DNA of 64,000 nt from Allium sativum (GCA_030737875.1 CM060923.1:175191696-175255695); one strand, 5' to 3'; shown: positions 11,992 to 24,789, numbered from the stretch's first letter. A program made the numbers and translations. The notes: generated by a model from the sequence alone, not told the origin.

Positions 11992-13308
11992 TCAAAAGTC
12001 TATCTCCCGCTTTGGAGGTAAGCCCTTCACCTCCTCAAACACATCCGGATATTCCCGGACCACTTCTACCGATCGCAGGTTCTCTACAGACGCGTCAAGC
12101 GATTCACGATAACTTAGCATAACGGAATTTATGGGATTACAAAAGATGTCGAGAGCATTACCAAGGCGAGTCACAAGCCTAACTACTCTCCTTTCACAAT
12201 AAAGAATGGCCCTATTTCTAGACAACCAATCCATTTCTAAAATTAGCCCATAGCCCGTGAAGCCCAATACATAAGCATCACATCTAAATTCAACGCTAAG
12301 TATAGAGATTTTCAAATCCAAACATATCATGGTCAAATGAGCCGAACCCCCAATTGGATTTGAAACGACCAAGGGATCCTCTACTAAACTGGTGTTCAAG
12401 TGCAGTGATTCAACTAATGATGCAGAGATAAACGGATGAGATGCGCCAGAATCGAATAACGTACGGACAGGATGATCAAACAGAAAAACTAAGCTTTCAA
12501 CAGAAATTGTTCTACCTCTTTCTTGCAGCGGTGGGGCCGCAATAGCCTGAACTTGCCCCCTTGCCTGCCCTGGTGCCATAAGAGCCTGCACCTGTCCTCC
12601 CGAGGTAGACCCTGCCCTCTGCCCCTTCTTTGGACAGTCCTTCACTAAATGTCCCGCATCTCCACAATGAAAACAACCAGTCTTCTTTTTCTTTCTACAA
12701 TCTTTGCTGAGATGGCCAGGCGTCCCACAATTCAAGCATTTCTTCTTCCCCTTGCCATTATTGTTTTTACCACCCTTCTTATTTTGCTGTTGGGGTTTCT
12801 TCTGATCCCCTTTCTTTTCAACTGCCTTATCCTCATGCATAAGTTCCATTTCTACTAGCTTTTCAAAGGTGGCTCCCATAGGGATGTGGGTCATAGCCAA
12901 CCCTTGCAACGGTTCATTCAAGCCTCTAACGAACCTCAAAGCTTTCTTCTCTGGCGTGTTCACCAACTCCAAGCCAAACCTTGCTAACTGATTAAATTTA
13001 TTGACATATTCCTTTACTGATGAGCTCCCTTGCTTTAGTGCCAGGAATTTTTCCATATTTAAGTTCTCCTCTGCCCTTGAAAGAAACTTTGCCTCAAACC
13101 TTCGTCTGAAATCCGCCCATAAATCAACTGGACGTTCCCCGTTAGTGACCTCCCACCAAAACGAGGCCTCTCCCTTCATTAACCAAGCAGCTAAACGGAC
13201 TTTCCTCCCATCTTCCACTTCAAAGATATCCAACAATTCCTCAGTCTCCTTAAGCCAATCTCTGGCCTCCACAAACGTCTCAGTCCCTTGAAAAGTTTTT
13301 CCTCCCAT
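11992..13308 (-). pseudogene. E1 gag and protease
   Basis: Minus-strand frame with the retrotransposon Gag domain ([33 protein letters not shown]), a lysine-rich linker, two CCHC zinc knuckles (CLNCGTPGHLSKDC and [14 protein letters not shown]) that bind RNA, and an aspartic protease with the active site [12 protein letters not shown]. It ends at the TGA 11992-11994. The Met at 13308 is internal to gag: the original start lies about 175 bases upstream and is lost. Very similar to the E2 protein, so the two belong to one family. Confidence 0.93.
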
Positions 13309-13486
13309 AGCCTTGAATTCCTTGCACGTCTTTGCAAAAGTGTCAACACGAGGAGGAGGAGGAGGAGGAATGGTTGCAACTAGGGGTGGAGGAGTATCCG
13401 CTGGGCCTGCAGTGGTGGCCCTAGCCTACAAGTATCTCCTAAACCACCCTGGAATCGTCACACCTTCTGGGAGATTAAGATCTTCA
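13309..13486 (-). pseudogene. E1 gag N-terminus, start codon lost
   Basis: By comparison with E2 the gag start should read ATGGCTGAGGATCTT; here the same place on the minus strand reads TTGGCTGAAGATCTT. An in-frame TAG follows at 13426-13428, where E2 has GAG. A (GGA)n repeat at about 13346-13371 is the expanded coding repeat for a proline run that E2 also has. Confidence 0.85.
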
Positions 13487-13689
13487 GCCAAGCTGAAACG
13501 AAAAAGGAAAGATTCAAAATGGAGAATTCGAAAGATAAAGATAAGGATGTGGCTATTTTGGATTATGTTTTTCATAAAAACTCTCTTTAAATAACATGTT
13601 TTTTTTTTTGAAAGCACTTCTTCCAAAAATACTTTAGAAAAAAAATATTTTTCTAAAATTTTTTTTTTTATCTGTTCTGGTAACCTTAT

Positions 13690-13701
13690 GCTCTGATACC
13701 A
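13690..13701 (-). promoter_or_regulatory. E1 primer-binding site
   Basis: TGGTATCAGAGC on the minus strand, two bases after the 5' LTR. This is the usual plant retrotransposon site complementary to the 3' end of initiator tRNA-Met. Confidence 0.95.
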
Positions 13702-13703
13702 CG

Positions 13704-16400
13704 TGTAACACCCCACGTCCATTAATGTCACTCACAAAGGGAATGCATTAACTTCCATGGAGGTTTTAAGTGAATATAGAACAGTAAAATTACAACAAGA
13801 CAGATATAAAATAGTACTTGGAAATTCAAAAACTTTATTTCATTGTAGCAGAAGTCAAAACATGTTTGATTACATCATAACACCATATTCAATGTCAAGT
13901 ACAATATCTATCTTGATAAAACAAGTACATAATCCCATTACATGAATAGCCATTAAAAAGAAAGATAACAAGCTGGACTTTACTTCAGCAGTCCAAGCTT
14001 TCCAGAAGATAAGCGATCCAACTAGACTCCACTAGAACTTGGCCCAACCTACGGACCTGAAGGGAGAAAAAGGATGGAAAAGAGGGGGTCAGACATAAAG
14101 TCTGGTGAATATGATAATTCTACAATACTATTACCAAAATAACTGGACTAAGGCATAAGCTGGAAAACAAGAAAATGTCTATGAAGAGCAGATTAAGGAC
14201 ATAGACAATCGCTAAAGGTAACGTTATAGGCGCTCCTAAATACTAAAGGATAAACACTATACTGCACCACACCAGTCACCCTAAAGATTCATCCCACTTA
14301 GCTTCACTTAGAAACTTTCCCAATGGCTTTACGTACCCCTAGCTGACTACATAGGTGCCACCTGCCCCTATCTCCACTAGGTGTACCCTACTTCCCATTA
14401 TTCGATCGGCTCCCTAACTCGTAGATACCCGTGCTGGCCCCACAGTGGGGTGTACCACTCCCCTAAAGTGGAAACCTGATACAACGGACATGCACGGCTT
14501 ATACCTACACGATGCAACAACGTCTTACCTACCAGCCCGGGTCCACACACGCATATGAAACCCGTTGGACTTGCGTTGCCACCGCTCCCTGTTTTGGCCT
14601 CTTATAGTCAAACCCAGTATGCGTGTCCCGTCCTCGACTTGGGTCGAGCCCACAAAGATACGTTTTGGGATACTGGTTGAAATGGGCCCCCACTATTTAC
14701 CACAAGCATTCCACCTAAGCTTGTCCCCATTAGTCCATCCCACTTAACCCACTTAGTCATGTTCATTTACATGTGTGTTTGGTTAAGTCTAATCGTATTT
14801 CAAATGCCTCTAAAGGCAACCACCAGATTCCTCATGCCACCCAAGGCACCTACTTAACCCCCATGTCCCACCTTACATGATTATCTGGTTAAGTATTTCT
14901 TAGTTCATTAAGGCCATAACCTCATAAAGACCTCTCACATTAGACTGGCATTTATGGCAGCTGGATTTGCCGGGCGGGTCCGGGCAGTCTTACACCATAA
15001 AAGAGTCTAACCTCGTGTCTTTACAACTGTTATGCTTTAGTTTGGGCCTAGGACCTCTCACATTGGGCCGACATTTGTGACTACTGGATTTGCCGGGCGG
15101 GTCCGGGCAGGTTTACATCACAAACGGGTCCAACCTCGTGTCCTAAGCATTGATTATTAATAATAATCCACTTTCCCCCAATTTTAATAATTCCCTACTT
15201 GAATTATTAATTACTTCCAATTTTTAACAATGTCCATAATTGACTCAATTATGGACATTCATTCATGGTATGCAACATATTACAAAATTGCACCCAATTT
15301 ATTAATTCCTAATATTACCCCTACCCACGTTTGAACGTTTATTCGCAAAATATATGTTAGACTCGAATAGCCTAACTCATAGCATAAAAGAGATTATCAT
15401 AATAACAACATGTATATGTGACCAAATGAATCATAATAAGGGGTGAAACTTGCATATGTCCAACTTGCATAGATTATACATGTCATGGATCTAAAGGTGT
15501 CAACTTGTTCAAAATTCACCTAATATGATCTCAATCAATTTTCATAAACTTACATATGAACATGTGTGAATCAACATCATCTAATTTTTTTAACAACATG
15601 GTTTTATATGGGTACACCTAACTCAATAGGCAAATTCCCACAATCAAGTTTTATTTAATTATAGTTTCAAGTTTATGGGTACACCTAACCTAATAGGCAA
15701 ATTCCCATAAACAAGATCCATTTAAATTAAGAAAAAAAAAACATAACTTTAAGCATGATCCAACAACATCATGATTTTTCAACATAATATAGCATGATTT
15801 ATAACATGGCATGGTATGATAATATAACATAGCTTGACATGATTCTCAACATAGCACGACATAGCATAAGAGAATTTACAACATAGCATGACATAGCATA
15901 TATAATTTACATCATACGACAACATAATAACATAATAAGAGATCCACAATTTATAGAATTTACAATTACAAATCACATCACTTTCTTGTGATCCATTCAT
16001 AACTGAGTCAAATTAGTTTGTAATAGTCTTGTGAGAATCATCATACTCACCAACAAAAGAAGAGAATTAGAGAGAGAGTTCTTTGGTTTGATTTTTTTTT
16101 GTTGAGTATAATTTAGTTGTAGTAGATTAGGCTTCCTCTTCTTAGTTTGTGACGGCTACGCTGAACTCCATGGCAGCAGCATGACGGTAGCTTCTCTAAT
16201 TTTACAAGTGATTTAGGTTTTGGGTCTACCCACTTATTTATAGATTTTAGAATGCATTTAGGCCATTAGATTTAACCTAGAAATAACCGCAGCCGTTCAG
16301 ACAAGATGGGGTTTATCTTGTTGACTCAGCAATGAGTCAGAAGTGACTCAGCAAACACTCAGCAAATTAATAAACTTCTATTCATGTTTGCATTAACTGC

Positions 16401-16442
<42 letters not shown>

Positions 16443-16680
16443 TACAATGTACACATTAGATACATCCCCCCCTTTTACACACTTATTATTGTTTTTATAT
16501 ACATATTAGATACAACCCCTCTCTTACACACTTATTAATATTTTTATATTCATATTAGATACATCCCCTCTCTTACACACTTATTAATATTTTTATATTC
16601 ATATTAGATACATCCCCTCTCTTACACACTTATTAATATTTTAGCAACTTTAGTGTTAATAGAAAACTCGGGGTGTTACA
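13704..16680 (-). repeat. E1 5' LTR (2977 bp)
   Basis: On the minus strand it starts TGTAACACCCCGAG at 16680 and ends GGGGTGTTACA at 13704, next to the primer-binding site. It is complete. It contains the CCGGGCGGGTCCGGGC double block, the ACATAGCATGA short repeats (about 15780-15900), a (TA)n run longer than in the other LTR (16403-16440), and the 49-50-bp tandem repeats. The flank on its right, CTGTG (16681-16685), should be its target duplication; the partner lies outside the window. Confidence 0.93.
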
Positions 16681-18488
16681 CTGTGTGTCGATAGTAATAT
16701 TCTTATCTCAACTACAAGTTTACATGCTTTGATTCATGCCACTTAGGCTTTATGACCAAAGTATATGTTACTACTATGCAAGTACACCAGTTTCTATTTT
16801 GTAGTTCCAACGTCACATTGCAAGTTCATGCGCTCACATTCCCCTTTTTGTGTATGTAATCACGCTTTAAGCCTCCCCTTTTCGCATGGCTAGGTTGGGC
16901 TTTAAAAGGCTAAGCCGAACATATATATAATAAACGAACGTAGTAAACGGGGGAAAATAACGTTGGGCCAAATTAATTAATAAATGAAAATGTAAAGTAG
17001 AAGGGCCCAAATACAAGTATGGGTTGGGCCCATGATTGGTGTAACCTTTACACCATGAACTTAATAATGGGCCGCAAATATTTACATATAAATAAAGAAG
17101 AAAGACAAAATATGTAAATGTAGAAAATACAATGTGTTTAACCCGAGGTTGGATTGAGTTGTGATGTAAACCTGCCCGGAACCGCCCGGCTGTCCAGTAG
17201 TCACAACAATACCTATCCAATGTGAGAGGTTAAACATGGAGCCCAATAAGGACCCGAGGTTAGACTGAGTTGTGGCGTAAGACTGCCCGAAACCAACCGG
17301 CAACAGGCAGCCACAACAATACCTGTCTAATGTGAGAGGTCAAGGCTTTAATAAGACAATTAAGGCTGAGTCAGGACTGTTAGGATTAAGTAAACTAAAA
17401 ACTAAATCAAAATGGAACATGCTAAACTAAACGGACTGGTGGGGGTTAGGGTAGAAAACACTTAACTAACTTAGCATGTTGGCTAGAGATAGAAAACCTA
17501 GTAACGGGGGACCCTTTTCAGCAGTAACCCTATAAGGTGTATCATGATACCCTGAAACTAGGCAGGGTGGGGCACGATTACTGGGCTGATTGTAAGAGGT
17601 CAATTCGACGGCGGTGGTGTAGCAGTGTAGGTTCTAACGGGGTGCGGGCGTGCACACACTCCGGCGCAGAAAAATAAAGCACTGGGCACCAGTAGCATAC
17701 CTGTGCATTCTAAGGTTGTGTCGGGCCGCTGCCATGGGACTTGATACACCCCATGGTGGGACCAGCATAGGTAACTACAACATCGGGGGCCGTAAGACAC
17801 ATGTAACTATGCGAGTAGGAGCCGATCATCATAGAATGGATCACATCATCCTGACTTTGGGATGCCAGTTGGAAACTAGTTTATATGGGTTCAGAAATCA
17901 ACATGGGGTACGATAGTATATTCGACCCTAGACAACTTAACCAAGTTATAGTGTTTTCCCACTTCTTGATTATACTTATCATACCCAGTTCTTTATTCAT
18001 AGACAAAATAGTACTAGACTTACTCAGGCTTTATGTCTGACTCTACTTTTCTTTCGTCTTCTTTCCTTCCGTTCCCCCCCCCAGGTCCACAGGGAGGGAA
18101 CACTGCAGCTTGACCAGCCTTCATATCCAGCTTGAAGAGGAGTAATGTATTGCTTGGAACTTCCCGTTTTTGAACTATGGCTTTGGACAACCACTTTGGG
18201 GCCTTTGCAGTTTATCTATGTTTTATTTATGCTTCTTTAAATGATGTAACCAAGACAGATTATGAAAGTGTTATGTTATGATTTTGGAAAGGATGTAAGT
18301 CAATCATGGTGATGTTGCTGTAACACGTATTTGCTTATTATGAAATAAAAAGTTTGTTTGTTTTTCCGTTGTTTTACAAATATGTGTTCTTATATCTGTC
18401 TTGTATATCTGTGACTTATACTTATAAACCTCCACCAAAATTAGGGCATTCCCTTTGAGAGTGACCCTAACGGAGGTGGGGTGTTTCA
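16681..18488 (+). repeat. LTR 'X': 3' part of a related LTR, cut by E1
   Basis: Plus-strand LTR sequence of the same family as E1 and E2 but clearly more diverged. It shares the two CTGCCCGGAACC / TGTGAGAGGT blocks (about 17140-17340) and ends GGTGGGGTGTTTCA at 18488. Directly after that, E2 LTR sequence begins in mid-repeat, so X inserted into the E2 5' LTR, with GTGGG (18489-18493) the expected target copy. The left part of X is cut off by E1. No internal region of X is in the window, so it may be a solo LTR or a complete element. Confidence 0.8.
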
Positions 18489-18825
18489 GTGGGCTTTGAT
18501 CAGGCTACTTCTATTACTCTCTTGGAGCTTGGACCCTAGATGTAGAGCTCAGCTTACCCTTTTTCTTTTATGGCTATCAGTTCATGTACTGGGATTATGC
18601 CTTTTTATTTATCAGGATGGATATTTTGTACTTGAATCCTATTATGGTTTTGTGATGTAACCAAACATGTTTTGCTTTCCGCCGAAATGAAATGATGTTT
18701 TAAATTCTCAAGTATTATTTATATCTGTCTTGTTGTAATTTTTCTGTTCTATATTCACTTAAAATACTCCACCGATGCTATGGCATTCCCATAGTGAGTG
18801 ACCGTAGCGGGCGTGGGGTGTTACA
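18489..18825 (+). repeat. E2 5' LTR, 3' end only
   Basis: These 337 bases match the last 337 bases of the E2 3' LTR (26720-27056) without gaps and with about six substitutions by eye. It ends GGGGTGTTACA before the primer-binding site. The rest of this LTR should lie left of the window, beyond the nested insertions. Confidence 0.93.
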
Positions 18826-18827
18826 CG

Positions 18828-18839
18828 TGGTATCAGAGC
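18828..18839 (+). promoter_or_regulatory. E2 primer-binding site
   Basis: TGGTATCAGAGC, two bases after the LTR end; complementary to the initiator tRNA-Met 3' end. Confidence 0.95.
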
Positions 18840-19023
18840 AAAGGTTACCGGAACAGATAAAATTTTTAGAAAACTATTTTTCTAAAAAAAACATTTTTGG
18901 AAGAGATATTTTCAAAAACATGTCTTTAAAGAGAAAAGTTTTTGAAAGAAAAGCATAATCCCCAATAGCCATATCTTTATCCTTCGAATTCTCCGTTTTG
19001 AATCTTTCCTTTTTCGTTTCAGC

Positions 19024-21756
19024 ATGGCTGAGGATCTTAACTTTCCGGAGGGTGTGACGATACCGGTATGGTATAGGAGATTGATGGAGGCCAGGGCCAC
19101 CACTGCGGGTCCAGCAAATGTTCCTCAACCAACCGTAGCACCCGATCTTCCTCCTCCCCCTCCTCCTCGCACGGATACTTTTGCTAAGACTTGTAAGGAA
19201 TTCAAAGCTATGGGAGGAAAACCTTTTCAAGGATCTGAAACTTTTGTGGAGGCTAGAGATTGGCTTAAGGAGGTGGAAGAGTTGATAGATATCTTTGAGA
19301 TGGAAGAAGGAAAGAAAGTCAAGTTAGCTGCTTGGTTAATGAAGGGAGATGCCTCATTCTGGTGGGAGGTCACTAATGGAGAACGCCCCGTTGACTCTTG
19401 GGCGGATTTTAGGCAAAGATTTGTGGCAAAGTTTCTCTCAAGGGCGGAGGAAAACTTGTATATGGAAAGATTCTTGACTCTAAAGCAAGGAAATCTCTCA
19501 GTGAAGGAATATGTCAACAAGTTTAATCAATTGGCAAGGTTTGGCCTAGACATGGTGAATACACCGAAGAAGAAGGCTTTGAGGTTCGTGAAAGGCTTGA
19601 ATGAACAGATGCATGGGTTGGCTATGACTCATATCCCTATGGGGGCCACCTTTGAGAAGCTAGTTGACATGGCACTCATGCATGAAGAAGAGAAGGGTCC
19701 CAATGCTAATAAGGCACCCGAGAAGAAGGGAGATCAAAGGAGACCTCAGCAACAACAGCAAAACAAAGGGGGGAAAGGCAACGGTGGCAAGGGGAAGAAG
19801 AAGTGCTTCAATTGTGGGATACAAGGCCACATAAGCAAAGATTGTAGAAAGAAGAAGAAGACTGGTTGCTTTCACTGTGGCGAAGCAGGGCATCTAGTGA
19901 AGGATTGCCCTAAGAAGGGGCAAAGGACGGGATCTACCTCAGGAGGACAGGTGCAAGCTCTTATGGCACCGGGTCAGGCTAGGGGGCAAGTACAGGCTCT
20001 CGCGGTTCCACCGATTCAGGAAAGAGGTAGAACAATTTCCGTTGAAAGTCTGGTTTTTCTATTTGATCATCCTGTCCGTACATTGTTTGATTCAGGCGCA
20101 TCGCATTCGTTTATCTCATCATCATTAGTTGAGTCACTGCACTTAGACACCAGTCTGGTAGATGATCCCTTGGTTGTTTCAAACCCAATTGGGGGCTCCA
20201 CTTATTTATCCATGATATGTTTGGGTTTGAAGGTTTCTATACTTAGCATTGAGTTTAGATGTGATGCTTTTGTTTTGGGCTTCACGGGCTATGGGTTAAT
20301 TTTGGGCATGGACTGGTTATCCAGTAATGGTGCTGTTCTTGATTGCGAAAGGAGAGTTGTTAGGCTCATGACCCGCTTGGGTAACACTCTCGAGATCTCT
20401 TGTAATCCCATGGATTCTGTCATGCTAAGTTATCTTGAGTCGCTTGACGCTTCGGTCGAGAGTTTGCAATCTGTTAGAGTGGTCCGGGAATACTCGGATG
20501 TGTTTGAGGAGGTGAAGGGCTTACCTCCGAAGCGGGAGATTGACTTCCGAATATATCTAGTGGATAATGCTAAACCTGTATCTTTACCAGTGCGCCACAT
20601 GGCTCCTCGTGAGAGGAGGGAACTCCATAAGCAAGTAGGGGAGTTGCTTGAGAAGGGGTTCATAAGACGAAGTATATCGGAGTGGGGTGCTCCAGTAGTT
20701 TTTGCTATGAAGGCGGATGGGTCCCTCAGACTTTGTGTAGACTATAGAGAACTCAACAAGCTCACAAAGAAGAATAGACACCCATTGCCGATGATTGATG
20801 ATCTTTTCGATCAGTTGGTTGGCGCTTCAGTATTTTCTCAATTGGACTTAGCCACGGGGTTTCATCAGTTGAGGGTGGCTGAGGATAGCATAGACAAGAC
20901 TGCCTTTAGGACTCCGGATGGTTTCTATGAGTGGCTGGTAATGCCATTTGGGTTGACGAACACCCCTGCATACTTTGTTGATTTGATGAGTAGGGTGTTC
21001 AGGGAGTTCCTTAATAAGTTAGTAGTGGTCTTTGTGGATGATATCTTAGTATTTTCTAAGAGTGAAGAAGAGCATGCCCTACATCTTGGGGAGGTGTTGA
21101 AGACTCTTCGAGCACATAGCCTTAAGGCTAAATTCTCTAAATGTCACTTCTGGAGGAAGGAAGTGCGGTTCTTGGGGCACGTAGTCTCCAAGGAAGGGAT
21201 AGCTGTGGATCCCGCGAAGGTAGTATCAATTCAGGATTGGAAGATTCCGAAGAATGCTGCCGAAGTAAGAAGTTTCTTAGGGTTGGCGGGTTACTACAGG
21301 AAGTCTATCAAAGACTTCACGAAGATATCAGCCCCATTAACCCGCTTAACGAAGAAGAATCTTGTTTTCACATGGGACGTAGATTGTGATGATGCGTTCC
21401 GACGGTTAAAGAGAGCTTTAACCACTGCTCCAGTTTTAGTGTTGCCAGATGGGAGCAAGCCATTTGTTGTCTATGCCGATGCTTGTGGGACAGGACTAGG
21501 CGCAGTCTTAATGCAAGAGGGAAGGGTAATAGCCTATGGTGGAAGGCAGTTGAGAGTGCATGAGAAAAATTACCCTACCCATGATTTAGAGTTGGCCGCT
21601 ATTGTTTTTGCGCTTAAGATTTGGCGCCATTATCTTCTTGGTGAGAGATTCGAATTGTTCACTGACCACAAATCATTGAAGTACTTGTTTTCTCAGAAGG
21701 ATTTGAATTTGAGACAGCAAAGGTGGATGGAGTTCTTAGCATCCTATGATTTCTAG
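19024..21756 (+). pseudogene. E2 gag-protease-RT-RNase H polyprotein (first part)
   Basis: A 910-residue frame starting [10 protein letters not shown]. Order of domains: Pro-rich N-terminus (about 40-50); Gag (70-220); Lys/Gln-rich linker; CCHC zinc knuckles at 261-274 and 282-295; aspartic protease with DSGAS at 356-360; reverse transcriptase with [10 protein letters not shown] near 607 and the FVDD active site near 670; RNase H with [10 protein letters not shown] near 816 and TDHKSLKYL. All catalytic residues I can check are present. The frame stops at a TAG (21754-21756) where E1 has GAG, so RNase H loses its last residues and integrase is cut off. Gag and Pol are in one frame, as usual in plant chromoviruses. 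The leader 18840-19023 has no other ORF. Confidence 0.95.
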
Positions 21757-22097
21757 ATAGCGTATACCCCTGGGAAGGGTAACATGGTGGTGGACGCCTT
21801 GAGCAGAAAAAGGTTGTCCTTGAGTCCATTGTTCGTGGAACAACGAAGCTTGGAATTTATCTCGATGTTTGATTTCAGACCTTCCATTGATTATGTACCC
21901 GGTTTGCTAGCATCCTTGGAGGTCAGACCTACTCTTTTGGGGCGGATTGGAGAAGCACAGAGGGACGACCCACAGTTGGTTGAGTTGGTAGAGAAGCTCA
22001 TAAGGGGGGAGTCGTCCAGCCATTTGAGTAGGTACACCCTAGACGATAGGGGTGCTTGCGTAGAGACGGTAGACTTTGTGTACCGCAAGATTAGGGT
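21757..22097 (+). pseudogene. E2 RNase H end and linker, with frameshift and stop
   Basis: Continues in the frame of the previous piece (start of the linker: [10 protein letters not shown]) up to about 22050. One base is then missing compared with E1, so the frame changes. In the new frame an in-frame TAG at 22092-22094 follows, where the family consensus implied by E1 is GAG. E2 therefore has at least three breaks between RNase H and integrase. Confidence 0.88.
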
Positions 22098-23462
22098 TTG
22101 AAGAAGGTTATTCTTGATGATGCACACCGTTCTAGGATGACTATTCATCCCGGTGGGGACAAGATGTACCAGGACATGAAGCGTGTTTTCTTCTGGACCG
22201 GTATGAAGAAAGATGTGGCCGAGTATGTCGCTCGATGCTTGGTGTGCCAACAAGTGAAGGCGGAGCAAAAGAAACCTGGTGGGTTGCTTCACCCATTGGA
22301 AGTTCCGCAATGGAAGTGGGATAGCGTCTCGATGGATTTTATTGACGGGTTACCCAGATCAAGAATGGGTAATACGGGAATTTGGGTTGTGGTAGACATG
22401 CTTACTAAAAGCCCCCATTTCATACCTGTGAAAAGCAAGAGGACCGCTCCATGGTTAGCTTCAGTATATCTTCGAGAGATAGTTCGATTGCATGGGGTAC
22501 CCTCTAGCATAGTGCGTGATCGAGATCCTATCTTCACTAGCGAGTTCTGGAAAAGTTTGCAAGAAGCAGTGGGAACTCAATTATGTCTGAGCACCGCATA
22601 CCACCCTCAGACGGACGGCCAGACTGAGAGGGTGAATCGTGTTCTAGAAGACCTTTTGAGGCTTTGTATCTTAGATTTTGGAGGTACATGGGAAGAGCAT
22701 CTTCCATTGGTGGAGTTCGCATATAATAACAGCTTTCAGTCCAGTATTGGTATGGCTCCTTTCGAAGCTCTCTATGGAAGGCCTTGTCGATCACCTACAT
22801 GTTGGTGGGGATCTACGGATAAGATCTTGCATGGGCCTGATATGGTTAGGGAGACTTCTGAGAAGATTGACTTGATTCGAAGAAGGATGAAAGCAGCGCA
22901 GGATAGGCAAAAATCTTATGCGGACAAGAGGAGGACGGATCTTGAGTTTGAAGTTGGGGACATGGTCTTTGTCAAAGTGTCTCCATTACGAAATGTGGTT
23001 CGCTTTGGATCTTTTGGGAAGCTAGCACCAAGGTTCGTGGGGTCGTTTCCTATTAAGGAAAGGATCGGACGGATGTCATATAGAGTGGAGTTGCCCGACA
23101 GACTTAGTGGTGTACATGATGTATTCCATGTGTTACATTTGAGGAAGTGCTTACATGAGACCGTAGAGGTGGTAGAGCCGAGCTTGCTTAAAGAAGTGGA
23201 AGTAGAGCGTGATGCGACTATTCGACGAGCTCCTACTCGCATCCTTGGGTCAGAGACTAGGAAATTGAGGAATCGAGAGGTTCAACTAGTCAAAGTACAA
23301 TGGGGAGAAGACGAGGGCAACGCTACTTGGGAGACGGAAGCGAAGATGCGTTCATTGTACCCATTCCTTTTTGAGGGTATGTCTTTTAACTTCTCCTTTA
23401 TTGTTTGTCTAGTACTTATCTTATCTTTAGTATGTCCTCTCATTAGTACCTTTGACCTTTAG
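22098..23462 (+). pseudogene. E2 integrase with chromodomain
   Basis: Open frame without a real start codon (it follows the TAG at 22092). It carries the H2C2 zinc-binding domain (HPGGDKMYQDMK, CLVCQQVKAEQ), the catalytic core with the Asp of DSVSMDFIDGLP, the Asp of IVRDRDPIFTSEFW and the Glu of HPQTDGQTERVNR, the GVHDVFHVLHLRK C-terminal domain, and a chromodomain-like end (REVQLVKVQWGEDE, ATWETE). All three acidic catalytic residues are kept. The last ~20 residues are hydrophobic (FSFIVCLVLILSLV); the stop is later than in E1, where the end differs. The domain is whole but separated from the rest of Pol by the upstream breaks. Confidence 0.93.
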
Positions 23463-23965
23463 ATAGGGTAATCCTATGGTTGAAACATGTGTTTGAGACA
23501 TGTTATGTTTGATGGATGCATGTGGATGCAAGTGGTTGTTAGTGGTTGCTCGTGGATGCATATATACACACTCTAGGCACTAGATCGGCTCAATCACTTC
23601 ATATTGCATATTGCATAAAATTGTGTGTAGGAAGATATATTTATGGATGTATAATGATTGTGTTATCATATGGATGATGCATTTTGGTGAATGATTGTGC
23701 ACTCATGTAGATATTGTATGTGTCGATAGGGTTCTCTCGCATACATAATGGATGCATGGCACTATCATGGTTTGCATATGTTCATACATTAGATAGGGAA
23801 CATATACACACACTCTTTGCATATGCTCATACATCATTAGAAATTGTTTTAAGGACAATGGATGCCCGTGTTTGATGGATTGAGTAGATGGTTGTTTGGA
23901 TGGTAGGATATGCATTCTCCTTAGCTTAGAGATTTCGGGGACGAAATCCTTTAAGGAGGGGAGAA
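23463..23965 (+). promoter_or_regulatory. E2 3' untranslated region, hairpin and polypurine tract
   Basis: Noncoding, rich in ATGGATGCAT-like words. It ends with the TTTCGGGGACGAAA hairpin (about 23933-23946) and the polypurine tract AAGGAGGGGAGAA (23953-23965) before the LTR. Confidence 0.88.
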
Positions 23966-24243
23966 TGTAACACCCCGTATTTCAGTTAATGCTAAAATTC
24001 ACTAATTGCAGAATAAGTAATCTCAAATGGGAGAATTGGGGGAAACGGGCTGCGTCATTGCGTTCGTCTCGGAAAAATACGCGAAATAGAGTCCGAAATT
24101 TTGTAAATCGGAGTCCGTATGGCCCAGTTATGGCCCAATGAAGTTTGCAGAAAATTCAAAGTTAAAAACAGATTTAAAAATTCAAATTTAGATTTTTAAT
24201 TTCAACCAGCGGAGCCAGGCGGGAAAGTTCCCGCTTTAGCCAT

Positions 24244-24322
24244 GTCGATAGGGCTGTCGACAGGCCTGTCGACTGGGGAGTCGACTGCCCTGTCGACTTG
24301 CCTGTCAACACAGGGTGTCGAG
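24244..24322. repeat. 12-bp-period GTCGAC minisatellite in the E2 LTR
   Basis: GTCGAT at 24244, GTCGAC at 24256, 24268, 24280 and 24292, and GTCAAC at 24304, each exactly 12 bases apart, then GTCGAG at 24317. GTCGAC is its own reverse complement, so the array is also a set of overlapping inverted repeats. No such array is visible in the E1 LTRs. Confidence 0.95.
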
Positions 24323-24789
24323 CCAGATGGCCTGGGTGCACCAGGTCTAGTTTTCTGGCTAGGGCTGGGCTGTGTTCTAGAGACTTCCTAAATCTGACGG
24401 ACCTAATCTAACCTAGGGTTAATCCTATGGTCTAAAACACACCCTAATCCTATAAATACACCCTAATGCAAGCCTAATCCATACTAAAAATAGAAATGAT
24501 GCCATCATGCCGCCAAAATCAAACCTAAGAGGAGTCTCCACTAGTTTATGAAGGAAGTTGCAAGCTAATCAACCTCTAATCATCATCTTCTTCATATTTA
24601 GCAACTAGTTCTACTTCATAAGTTTGCTAATCTTGGTTTTGGTGAGTTCCTATGCCTTCAGCAAGTAATTGCTAAACTAATTAGGATAGGATATTAGGAG
24701 GCTATGGATGTAAATGTGGATTATGCAAGTTGTGGTTGTCATATGTTATAAGTTCATATGTAAACTTGCCTCTTTTTATGATATGATGT

